Below are positions 10,544 through 20,487 of a stretch of DNA of 30,563 bases, piece after piece (position 1 is the stretch's first letter; every line of letters begins with the position of its first letter). The DNA is from Cudoniella acicularis. Its lineage: Eukaryota; Ascomycota; Leotiomycetes; Helotiales; Helotiaceae. Below the pieces are notes generated by a model. The model was not told the origin of the DNA, made no database searches, and worked only from the letters and a program-made list of their open reading frames with translations. The stretch covers positions 1 to 30,563 of the forward strand of contig JAAMPI010000603.1 of NCBI GenBank assembly GCA_013054445.1, written 5' to 3'. The translations under genes and the position numbers were made by a program.

Positions 10544-12352
10544 ATGATGTCGGGCTTTCTAGGGCTGTTATGTTGTTTCGCTAGCTCATCAGAACAATCT
10601 CACATCTCCGAAACCGAGACGGCAACCAATGACTCTTATACTTCGACTTCTGGAACCTTATCTACGCTCGACAGTGACGGCGAATTGGTTAGTACTGAGA
10701 GCAACGCTACATCGAATCAATTCGTCTACAAGGCCCTGGATCCCGAAATATGGGAAATTCGGCTGCTTGTGCTGTTGCCCAACCCGGATTTCTCTGCAAA
10801 CCTCTGCATCTCGCTCAAGCACGCTAATTTAGTCCAGAAGTTTGACTACGAAGCTCTGTCTTATGTTTGGGGTGACCCCAATGACACTGTGCCACTACAA
10901 AATGGCAGAAATCCAGAAGCACATTTCATCACGAAGAATCTGGAGCTCGCACTGCGCTATTTTCGATTGGCAACAAAACCTCGTGTCTTGTGGGTGGACG
11001 CTTTATGTATCAGCCAACAAGATATCTCCGAGCGGAATGCTCAAGTGGAGCAAATGCGAAGGATCTACCTCAAAGCCAGCCGGGTTGTGGTATGGCTCGG
11101 GGAAGAGGGAGAATCGGCTGAAGCGCTGGACTATTGCGAGAATATTTTGCAAAAGACGGAAGAATCTATTGGCGACTTGAGCTCACAAATATTGAAAATC
11201 GGAGCATGCCAGAAGCTCTTCACAAGGCCTTGGTTCTCTCGCACGTGGATTCTCCAGGAAGTCTTGCACCATAGACCGGTAGACGTTCACATTGGCAGAA
11301 CCCTTGTTGGTCTTGATAGACTTTGCGAATATTTCGATGCGTATCGGTTGAGGGAAACTACAATCAAGGAATTGAAAAATATATCTTTGGGACTCCCGAA
11401 ATGGGGATTCTTCTCCTCATTCGAGGATACTCTACAAGTTCGGCATGTCGTTCGAAAGATCCAGACAATACGTTCCGAGCAGGCTGGCCGCAACCCGGAC
11501 TATATAAGTGTCGGAGCCATGTTGATACAAGGTACGGCAATGGATGACTTTCGATTACAACAATGCACAGACCCAAGAGACAAGGTCTATGCTATCCTCG
11601 GGATGTGTTATCCAACAAATGTCGAGATAAAGATTGACTACAATGCATCCAAAGAATGCGTATATACGATGGCTATGAAGAGTCTGCTCAATTCGGAAAA
11701 GAATGCTCTTCTTTTTGTCGAATCTCCAGAACGAACTATAGACGACTCACAATTGCCTTCCTGGGTACCGGATTGGACGAAACCGCAGGACAAGATTCTA
11801 CGTTTCATGAACTACGTTGCAGGCGGATTTGATGCCAGCCGTGTAGGGAATAAGCTGGCGGAACAAAACCCGGAGAGACTTGCTATGTTTTCTATTATGG
11901 CCGATAATATGTTAGTGACGAGCGGCGTCTATATCGGGACTGTTGATCGAATTGGTTGGGGCTGTACGGGAAGTGCAGCTGCAGACTTGCTTTCGGGTTC
12001 GACGCGACTGTTCACTTATGTCTATCAAACTGATCGACACCACGAACCAGGCACGAAGCGGAAATCTGTGGAGTGCCAGGAGCTGGAAGAATCTCGAACA
12101 ATGCTAAATACAAATTGGGGTCCTTTCTGGATGGAAGTGGGAGACATCGTAATCCTTGCTGCTATATGCTGTGTTCCGCTTGTTCTCCGGCCCCAGCGCG
12201 ACTACTATCGATTTGTTGGCGGTTGTCTGCTGATTGATTCGTCACTCCAGAAAGAGAGTATTCTTGAAATTGCCACCGATCCTGGACTTTCTCCTATAAT
12301 GCACGGCAGTGCGTGGGACGAAAAAAAGCTTGAAGAATTTCGTATTCGCTGA
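10544..12352 (+). CDS. HET-domain (heterokaryon incompatibility) protein
   Basis: Single-exon gene of 602 residues if translation starts at the first ATG (10544); a second ATG follows directly at 10547. The HET domain (PF06985 type) is clear: YEALSYVWGD (about 102-111), LWVDALCISQQ (about 149-159) and MRRIYLKASRVVVWLG (about 171-186) in the usual order, followed by the PWFSRTWILQEV block and RDKVYAILGM. The C-terminal YYRFVGGCLL (about 554-563) is the typical closing module of large fungal HET proteins. The N-terminus (MMSGFLGLLCCFASSS) is hydrophobic but short; I would not call it a signal peptide. The HET domain triggers cell death in non-self recognition when partnered; here no NACHT, WD40 or ankyrin partner domain is fused. 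The reading frame is intact. Allele specificity and partner are unknown. Confidence 0.9.
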   Translation: MMSGFLGLLCCFASSSEQSHISETETATNDSYTSTSGTLSTLDSDGELVSTESNATSNQFVYKALDPEIWEIRLLVLLPNPDFSANLCISLKHANLVQKFDYEALSYVWGDPNDTVPLQNGRNPEAHFITKNLELALRYFRLATKPRVLWVDALCISQQDISERNAQVEQMRRIYLKASRVVVWLGEEGESAEALDYCENILQKTEESIGDLSSQILKIGACQKLFTRPWFSRTWILQEVLHHRPVDVHIGRTLVGLDRLCEYFDAYRLRETTIKELKNISLGLPKWGFFSSFEDTLQVRHVVRKIQTIRSEQAGRNPDYISVGAMLIQGTAMDDFRLQQCTDPRDKVYAILGMCYPTNVEIKIDYNASKECVYTMAMKSLLNSEKNALLFVESPERTIDDSQLPSWVPDWTKPQDKILRFMNYVAGGFDASRVGNKLAEQNPERLAMFSIMADNMLVTSGVYIGTVDRIGWGCTGSAAADLLSGSTRLFTYVYQTDRHHEPGTKRKSVECQELEESRTMLNTNWGPFWMEVGDIVILAAICCVPLVLRPQRDYYRFVGGCLLIDSSLQKESILEIATDPGLSPIMHGSAWDEKKLEEFRIR

Positions 12353-13198
12353 GCTGCTCCAAAGTCCTTCTAGCCTCTGGGAGGTTTGAGCAAAGTTGAA
12401 AGGAGGCCATATAATGTTCGAGTCCAACGACAATATCTGAAGCCTTAAATTTTGAAACTCTTGCAACTTCTGGCAGGACTTCTTGATGTGGACCCCAGCC
12501 TGACTTTATTTGTTTGAAGGAGCATCACGAAGGCAGGCACGATAAGGTAATTTTTAAGTTTACGTTTTGAGCCAACAACTTTTATGCCTCATTAAAATTC
12601 TTATGAGCTGCTACGGCGTCTATCCACCTTCCCACATCATTAAGAAATTGAATTGGGGGTTCTGAGCGCCATAAAGCGTGGACTGGATCTTTTTCTTCTT
12701 TGTTTGCCAACACTGCGACTCATCGCAGACTGTGTTCACAGAACATCCCCCATATCTGCAAATCAGCTCTTTATCAGTATCGGGTAAATCTTTAGTATGT
12801 CAAGTCCTCGAATACTCACCATGATGAAGAAAATGTTATCCTCGCCAGCTGGAGCGTTCTGCCGTCTACCCAAAATGTCCTGGGACGATCTTGACCTTTC
12901 CACTTATATACGAACGAGGCTTGCAGTAGTAAGCCCAAAATCACTCCTTTTTGATCGTGTGCATACTAGCCTGGAGCAACGGTTTCGCCACAGACGCAGG
13001 CTCTCGAGCGAATGAGTAAAGGGCTGGTAGCGTATAGCTATGGTTTAACGGAGAAGGCAAGTTGACATTAATCACAAAAAGTAGATACCCCAAATTAACA
13101 CAGCAACAAGGATTACCTATTGCAAATGCCATCGTTTCCAAAGACAAAACTCTCAGAAGTTGGTTCTCCACTACCGTTTAAGACCGAAGGCTCTGTGA
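12353..13198. other. Intergenic region after the HET gene
   Basis: No gene recognised. A short plus-strand frame (12797-13015) and its minus-strand counterparts have no family motif. This stretch presumably contains the HET 3' UTR and the remnants of whatever promoter once served the 2EXR pseudogene. Confidence 0.5.
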
Positions 13199-13700
13199 AT
13201 GGATTCTGCAGCTTCTCAAGCCTCCCTCCGTCCCGAAATCCAACTTATGATTTGGAAGCACGCCATCGATCGTCCCTGGTATTTGTGGGACTGCGTTCCC
13301 TGCCCTTCTCTAAGCATGCCACACATCTCGCTGTGAAGCACTGGAGCTTTACAAACCTCTCACATGCATGCCAAAAAGGAGAACTCGAATATCCTATCAT
13401 TTTAGATCACGATTGTGACGATATCGCCTTCTACCGCGAAACCTGTGTCGAAGAAATTTCTAGCAATGTGCTGCTTCCTTTGGCGATTGAAAGAGCGATG
13501 CAAACATACCCGTACTTACCTATTCAAGCATAAGCATATTGCCATCAGCGTCAGTCACCTATTGAACCTCACATATCAGCCGCTTAAAAGAGATTCGGGA
13601 AGATAGAGATTCCGCGAAACTCGGGATCTTCATGAAATGCAATCCTGACTTAGAAACCCTCATCTTGGTTCTCAATAGCCAGCACGTGCATTGTGGGTAA
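13199..13700 (+). pseudogene. Decayed 2EXR-domain (F-box-like) gene
   Basis: Fragments of the fungal 2EXR domain appear in order but in different frames. From ATG 13199 one frame reads SLRPEIQLMIWKHAIDRPW, matching the domain start (LPxEIrlmIWkhA). Around 13325-13365 another frame reads TSRCEALELYKPL, matching the SRESREEAL helix region. Around 13376-13440 a third frame reads YPIILDHDCDDIAFYRE, matching the second conserved segment (IyFdxxrDtlaF). A final piece, LKEIREDRDSAKLGIF then NPDLETLILVLN (13584-13700), ends at TAA 13698-13700. It can be joined in frame to the third piece by a 68-bp GTACTT...CAG intron (13512-13579). At least two frame changes without plausible introns suggest a pseudogene. 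A functional gene with unrecognised splicing is the less likely alternative. Confidence 0.5.
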
Positions 13701-14423
13701 GTGATTCATGACTCATGTTCTCGCAGTCCTTCCAAATACTGGCAAATAACCCGTCTCTTTACACTCGAATTCTCTGCGAGACTTCTCAGCCACTGATGGC
13801 CTGATGTAGAAGTCTCTCGCGAACTCAGGCTGAGATCTCGGTTTGGAGTGGTCTATGTTTTGCTAAGCTAGTTGCCAGCACACACACACACACAGGACCT
13901 CTCTTCCTCTCTTCCTTTCGACCTTCCAGATACTGTACGGCAAGAAAAATAAGATAGGAGCCGAGGAGAAGTCTCAGCCTCCATACCTCTCTTTGCCCCC
14001 CAATGGAAAATCCATAGCTCTTACTCTTGACCTTGAAACCTCTAAAGCAGAAAAATAACGCGTGAAAAGCAGCGAGTGATATATTCCTAGTGTTCTAAAC
14101 TTAGGGGTTAGAAAGACTTTATCGTTACGGTTCTTGAAATCTATCAATGGCAGAGAAAGAAAGCCCTGGAGAGATGCAAAAAATCATCGTTGTATTGTCT
14201 TCGCGTGTAGCATATCTACTCTAACAGTAAAGGTAAGCAATTCTAATAAGTAAGCTAAGCAAATGGGTATCATAATCAACCTCGTCCCTGAAATAGCAAG
14301 TATTTGTCCCCAACCATTCGTATCCATAATCCAGATCCATTGCAATGCGTTTTCCCCTCCCTGATGCATGGTATCGTAATAGTAGCAAAAGTCCAATAAT
14401 CCATCCAAATCCCACAAATACAT
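13701..14423. other. Intergenic region downstream of REC8
   Basis: No gene recognised. It contains a short (CA)n microsatellite near 13880-13895 and the REC8 3' UTR on the minus strand. Short minus-strand frames at 14184-14436 overlap that UTR and show no motif. Confidence 0.55.
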
Positions 14424-16909
14424 TCACAGACCCCAACTCAAAACACTAATCTTGATTGTACCGAAGGGCTTCAACTCCTCGACTCCCTCCTGCTCAACGC
14501 GCACCTTGCCTTTCGTAACAAGACCGAGGACGTGGTAGAATGCCTGAGCAGCAACAATTGCTGTATTTGCCTCTGGATCAAACAATTCGTCAAATGTGAC
14601 AACTCCACCCTTGGCAACATCAGCAAACTCATCTCCCTCCAATTCATCACTACTCTTCTCTTCAATGGTATTCTTGACATATTCGAAAAAGTTGTTGCTC
14701 TCTCGATCCAAAGCCTGACGAACCCATTGAGAAGTTCCGGCCGTCTGTGTATCGACATTCGCAGCCGGACCAAAGATCTCGAATTCGTCCTCATTAACAA
14801 GGGGTGCAGTTCCGCCTCGAGAAGAACTAACTCCTAGGTCTCCTCCCATGCTTTCAAAATCGTCATCTCGTCCGTACATGATGTTATCCTCTTCTTCATT
14901 AAGGAGGGAGAAATTGTCAAGTTCACCTGGCATTGCTGAGCCTCGACCGATGAGAGGAGATGCTGAAGTGAGTCGACGTCCTGCAACCGAACCACCAACT
15001 TGAGCACCAAGACCTTTGGATGACGCGCCGCGTTGGTGAGAGTGTAGAGATGCTGAAACATTCCATGGCATTACTGCTGAAGAGGGATAATCGGGAAGCG
15101 CGGATGCAGCGTCACGGCCAACTTCAATACTTTGATCTTGAACCAAATCTTCCTCAAAGTTCATCATAGGGGCATCTTCTTCAAATGCACGACCAACCTC
15201 TTCCTCCTCATGCCGTAGTCGTTTTGGTGATTGTTCATCCTCTTCTTCTTCAGACACCGTGCGGGCACGCTTCTTACGTTTGGCAATGGCCGGGAGAGGA
15301 ATGCCAGTAAATTTTGCCAGTAAAGATTCTCCAGCAAACATATTAAGAGGACTAGCAAAATTCATGGATCCGAGACCTCCACCCACACCGTTAAGACCGA
15401 TGCCGTGGACAAAGTGGATTGCGTTCTTCTTCGCCTGCAGATTGGCCTTCCTAGTCATGTTATGAGCAGTCGCTTCAGCCATGTTCTGAAGGTATTGATC
15501 ACGCCACTGTATAAGGTCAGAGTTGCGTAAAGCAGTCCTCTGGTCCACCAACATATTCTTCTTGCCTTGGAGCTTCTTTTTCTTCTTTCTCTGAGGGGCT
15601 TCGGCTGAAACGGAGGAGGGCCCATCCGAAGATGGCTTCTCAGATGAATGAACGCGATCGCGGTAGTCCGAATGAAGGTGCTTATCTTGCCCTTGAAGAG
15701 CGCCACTCATCAAAGGCAAGCCTTCGTTAAAGGGTGGGAATGGCTCGGCATCTTGTGGGAGATCTATCGCATCTTCGTCGTAATTTATCATATCGAAATC
15801 GCCTTCCCCGTCAATGACCGGGAGAACACCACCCGCAAGTCCATCTTCATGGTCCTTCCGAACTCGTCCGCTGGCTGCAGAGTCGCTCCCCAAATGGCCT
15901 TGTGGGTGAACACTGCCAGCATGACGAGCTTCGCGTTCGGAAAGTGGGATGTCGCGCATGTTTCCATCCGGATCAAATTCGAATATCACGTCGTCGTCGT
16001 CATAAATCATAACTTCCTCCTCGCCAAATATGCCTCCGTCTCCCCCAAAAGGCTTCTGAACAATATCTCCACCAAACGGGTCATTGATTGGTAGCTGGTA
16101 GGCGCCATGTGAGCTTGAGGAGGGTAGGTTGATGTTCGGGAGGGAAATTGAAGATTCACCGGATCCACTGCGGTGCCGAATAGACATCATTGATTGTGAT
16201 GAGCGTTGAGAATCGTTCTTGTGATCCAGTATAAGGAAGTCGAAATCAAAGGCAGGAAGGCCAAGGTCGGGAATAAATGCTGGATCATCAGCGAGAACGA
16301 GTTGATCAGCCCTACAAAGAGTCAGTACAGGTCTAGAGAGTTTCAAATGCTGATCTCACCGAGCCTTTCCAGCATTTGGATCCAGCTCATTGTTTCGAGT
16401 TACCCTCAGCAAGTCTCTCATGGCTGTCTGTGCTGATTGCGCGTCTGTAAGAACATAGCCGCACTGTTGGGAGTAAACTCGGGCTACGCCGTAGCTAATA
16501 ATGGTCAGTCTGATACAACTTTCGGGATAATGAAGCCTACAGAAGGTTACTCTGCAATCTCAAAGCCATGGGAGCTTCTGGTTCCATGATGGTCTCACAG
16601 GCCTTGCGGACGTCGACATCACAAATAGCCTTGCGCGTCAACTTCTTGGTGTTCGACTTCGCGCCAAGCGTGGCGACGAGCCTGAAGATCTTGTCAGCAG
16701 TCTGGTTCGATGCAGAAGTAGTTAGGGTTCTGGCGAGGTGCCTGGACGCGTGATAAAGTGCCTCTCACAAGGAGGTTTATCTTGTAGATGTGGGGAGAAC
16801 TTACCATACGGTAGCAACGCCATACTTCCGGCTTGTCAAGACTGCTTTAGTTAGCTCCTTTCCTGTGTGTTTTTTGGAATCAAAACCTGCTTTCATGACT
16901 GTAGAACAT
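14424..16909 (-). CDS. rec8: Meiotic cohesin kleisin Rec8 (Rad21/Rec8 family)
   Basis: Kleisin subunit that closes the cohesin ring on Smc1/Smc3 in meiosis. Exons on the minus strand are 16909-16891, 16841-16805, 16681-16541, 16494-16360 and 16311-14424; together they give 739 residues. The N-terminus MFYSHEILTSRKYGVATVW followed by LVATLGAK is the conserved Rad21/Rec8 N-domain that binds Smc3, and YGVARVYSQQCGYVL continues it. The first intron is GC-AG (see finding); the others are GT-AG of 123, 46 and 48 bp. The middle (about 135-500) is acidic and disordered, with Lys/Arg blocks (RKKKKK, KRKKRAR). EEEVGR (480-485) and SIEVGR (505-510) fit the separase cleavage consensus. The C-terminus, FFEYVKNTIEE through VTFDELFD to AQAFYHVLGLVTKGKVRVEQ, is the winged-helix domain that binds Smc1. 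Rec8 is preferred over mitotic Rad21 from the N-terminal sequence; this assignment is by recollection of the family. The frame is intact. Confidence 0.88.
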
Positions 16910-17675
16910 CTCGACTTCACGGAGTACTCCACACGCGCACGTCGCAACTGAAAACCCACCAGCCGAAGTGTCGTGCCCAATGTGAAGCGTTCTCTGATGT
17001 ATGTTGTATGACTGGAAATTGTTCCGGCAGTCAGGAGACAGGAGTGGACGGGTGCTGATTCCCCCAAAAGTGTGAAGAGGAGGTTGAAGGAGGGATTTTC
17101 GAGACGGGGATTTGGATGGAAGATATTGAAAGTGAACTGCCCCAGCTTTGGGCGCGTCGCAAAAGCGGAAGGGGCTCGCCAAATAAATCACGTGCCGTGT
17201 CGATTGCTCCTTCCCCTATCCTATACCTTTGCCTATTGAATGCTAGCATGTAGAAAGTCCAAAGTTTTGGAATCTCATATAAGAAATCAATGCACCGAAG
17301 CAGGAAATGGTAGATTTAAAGAGATCTTATTGTAGTGAGCGAGCGCTTTGGCAGGCTCGAAAATGAACCAGCCTCAATATATACGGCTGTTACCTGAACT
17401 CCACCCAACTCCTCATCCCAATGCTCCGGCCAATATGACGAGTTGCCTCTAAATGCGACATCCCCTCTCTATGCAATTAATGCACTGAATACTACTCTAG
17501 TATACTGATGCAGTCTTAGCAATTATGTCTATAATGCTGACGAAGTTTGAGGACAAATGGAACGCCTATGCTGTGCAAAGAATCAGACTTCCTCCGCTCT
17601 TTCTCGTTTTCCCCTCCCAAACTCCGTTTCAAAAATCCTCTCGTTCGTGACTTCGTGATGACATATCCGATCATG
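16910..17675. other. Intergenic region, REC8 promoter and 3' end of Flc-like gene
   Basis: Both flanking genes are on the minus strand, so this contains the REC8 upstream region (16910 upward) and the 3' UTR of the Flc-like gene. A CACGTG lies at about 17189. No gene recognised. Confidence 0.55.
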
Positions 17676-20487
17676 TTATATCGCATGAGATACCCTTTGA
17701 TTGAAAGAGCTCCGTTGCTGCTCTTTCGAGGGTGTGGTTGGTCGCAGACTGTTATGCGAAGTCCTAGGTTTAACGAGAGGTGTCATTGACACGGAATTAT
17801 TTGCTGTATTATGCCCGCTAGGGTGTCTTGATGGGGTGTTTAATGGCGAATCTGCCCGATGTATTTCATCATTTTGCCAATTTTGGAATTCGCGAGAGCT
17901 CCAGCTAGCTCTGTGGACCCGTGCTCCATAAGGAATATTTCCGAAGGAGTTGTGACTGCGCATGCTATTTGCCATGCTATTGGCTCCACTGTTTCGATTG
18001 GCGAGAGAAAATGTAGATGCCGCTGGATGTGGCATGCTTTCCATATCCGGCACAAAGTCGACATCTTCGTCCTCAATTTTGGGTGCTCGGCGAACAGTGT
18101 TGACGTTGAAGTAAGGCTCTTTGGGCTCTTCCGGAACGGGTGGTGGGGGAGGTGGGAGATCGGTTGCTTTGAGCTCCACATGTTCGAAATACTTTGTTCG
18201 AACGTGGTCAAGGTTGTGTGGCTTGAATTCTTCCCTGTTGCGAGTGAGCGACATGTAGCTCGAAATTGCACCAAGGGCGATTAGTATCAGAAGACCGATG
18301 ACGAGGAAGCCTTGGATGACGATAATAACGACACCCAGAACTGTTGTTAAGATTCGGGCAACATTATATTGAGGAAGAAAGGCGATGGAAATTCCAGCGG
18401 TAGCCACCTTGCTAATACCAAGCATCCACACAGCCAAAGCAGTGTTTCTGGCACCTTCGAATGGATTGATCTTGGCGATTGCGATAAAAGCGATGAACTC
18501 CCAGATAAAGAGACCAATGACTTGGGCAGTTGGCGACGCACGAGCGCCACCAACGAAGCAAGCGCGAACAAATTGGTAGACGACCCAGAAAGCGAAAAAC
18601 CACCATCTGCTGCGGCGATATCGAGCTGAAAGCCATCCAAAGCGTTTTATGTAGTCCGTGTTATCATGAACACTCTGCCTCTCAGCGTCATTTCCAACAA
18701 AGTCCAAACGGAAGAATGAGACGCTTCCAGCCGATTTAGATCTTTGTTCCGCCTCCAGTTCGCTTTCTCGTGCGGTACCGAACCAGGGAATGAATTTCAT
18801 GACCTTCTTGCGTTGGAAGTGGATGCGATCTGGCTTAGATTCGTAACTGCCAAATTTGACTCGGTAGAAGCAGGCATAGAAAGCCAGACTCAAAATACCG
18901 CCAAAGAATATCAAGAATACGATGACCGCAATAGCGATAGGCCCGGCCTTTCCCCCATACGAGAATTGATACAGGCAGAGCGTCATCATCATGAAGAACG
19001 CAATAAACGTTGTCCGAAGAACAATAAGACCGGTGAAGCCCCGCCAGTGGCTTCGGAATAACGCCAAACGATCGTGCTTGATCCATTTGATAGCAGCGAA
19101 ACCTTCAAGGATCCATTTGAAAGCAACAGCGGCTCCAACCAGAATGGCGATAAGGATCAGAAGCCAGATGAAGCCAACCGTGAAAGCATCTGCGGCTGGA
19201 ATATTAACATCTGAAAGTGTACCAGGGAAGCCTGACCAGTTTCCAGGCTGTGGTAATCCCGGAGACGCAGGAAGTCCAGCCCAAGCGTACAGACGTGGAT
19301 CTGTGCTTGAATTGAGGTCTCTCTTGTACATATGACTTGCAATCTCCTCCCCTCGGATAGCAAGTTGTTCCAATGATCGTCCATAAATTTGTTGTTGAAG
19401 TCCTCCTTGGGTATTAAGTGTCGAGGATCCAGCGCCACCAACCTGACTAGAATTTCCGGAGACCCCTGTAAATCCATTGATGGAATTGATAAGAGATTCG
19501 GTGTAAATCATGCCAGAAGCCCAGGCAAAATTGCTCCAGAATGCCGGGAGAACACTAGGCCAGTTAAGGGAGAGAGCCCCAGAGAAGAAAATGGATTGGA
19601 AGACTTCGAAAACAACCAGTACTGACAGCGAATGGGCATAATGCGTTCGAATGTGTGGAATGCTGACTCCATATATTGCCGTGGCGAAGGATGCCAAAAG
19701 AGCGACAGCAGTGAAAATTCCCAAAACCGTACCCACTGTTGATGTATGAGAGAAGCTGGCGCCATTGCTCATCACGGCCGAAAAGCATGCAATTTGTGTT
19801 TGTGTGGAATTCGCAAAGATTCGGAGAACAGCTGATCCTTCGAAGTCGGGGATGGATAATGCGATACTCGGAATACCGGAAACATCAGAGGAAGAGACTG
19901 GAATATTGGCCTGTCCGAAGAGGGGAACACTTGCGTTCAAGGGACATAGACTACTAGTATTAACAAAGCTCCTGGCATAGAGGAGGGCAAACTGACCTAG
20001 CAAAGTTGGCGTTGCAAGGGTTCCATAAGAGGTCGAATCGATCTTCTCCATCTATCGCTTTTGTCAGAATTTGTTTTGACTTCCACCAACGTTTTACTTA
20101 CAGGCCTCGACGGAAATATGTACTAGGACAAGGTTAGCTGGAAATCAACGTTTGCCAACAGGATCACATACACATTAACGACTCGTTCCTCAAATTAGTG
20201 GTGCCAGCCAGGTTGAATAGAACAGTCATATTATCGGCATAGTAGGCGGCATCGAAAGATGTCAGGTTGATTAAGCTCTGCCCTCCCATGCAGTCCCCAA
20301 AACTTCCCGTGTATAATGCTGGATAGCGATCTACCAGCAGCGTCTGCGTGACTCCCTGTGCATTCGTTCCTTGTATCGTTTGAACAGTCGTCTGAGCCTG
20401 GACCGAGGGTATTATTGTATTGAGGATCGCAAGGGAAGAAACAAACGCAGTCGCCCATGATGCCGGAAAAGAAGGAAAGCGTGCCAT
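17676..20487 (-). CDS. Flc/Pkd2-like TRP-family membrane protein (ML-like plus TRP domain)
   Basis: Polytopic membrane protein of the fungal flavin-carrier/Pkd2 family, implicated in FAD transport, calcium handling and cell-wall integrity. Exons on the minus strand are 20487-20172, 20122-20102, 20051-19997 and 19950-17676; introns are 49, 50 and 46 bp, GT-AG. The total is 888 residues. ATG 20487 opens a signal peptide (hydrophobic 12-30, likely cut after SVQA). The lumenal ML-like domain (about 33-200) contains FGDCMGGQSLINLTSFDAAYY, HISVEAYGEDRFDLLWNPC and SLCPLNASVP; the last two are only readable after splicing the two tiny exons. Predicted membrane spans include about 203-225, 236-255, 387-410, 438-462 and 466-492, with more to about 640. 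The C-terminal tail of about 240 residues is cytosolic, with PPPPPPVPEEP and Ser/Asn-rich sequence. An apparent start at 20051 (MEKIDSTSYG) is the wrong frame of exon 3. Whether it carries flavin or acts as a channel cannot be told. Confidence 0.88.

Noticed and set aside
20000..20051. Start of the Flc-like protein at MEKIDSTSYG
   Set aside because: The reading frame of this exon is fixed by the upstream exons and gives YGEDRFDLLWNPC, matching the family; the ATG is in the wrong frame.
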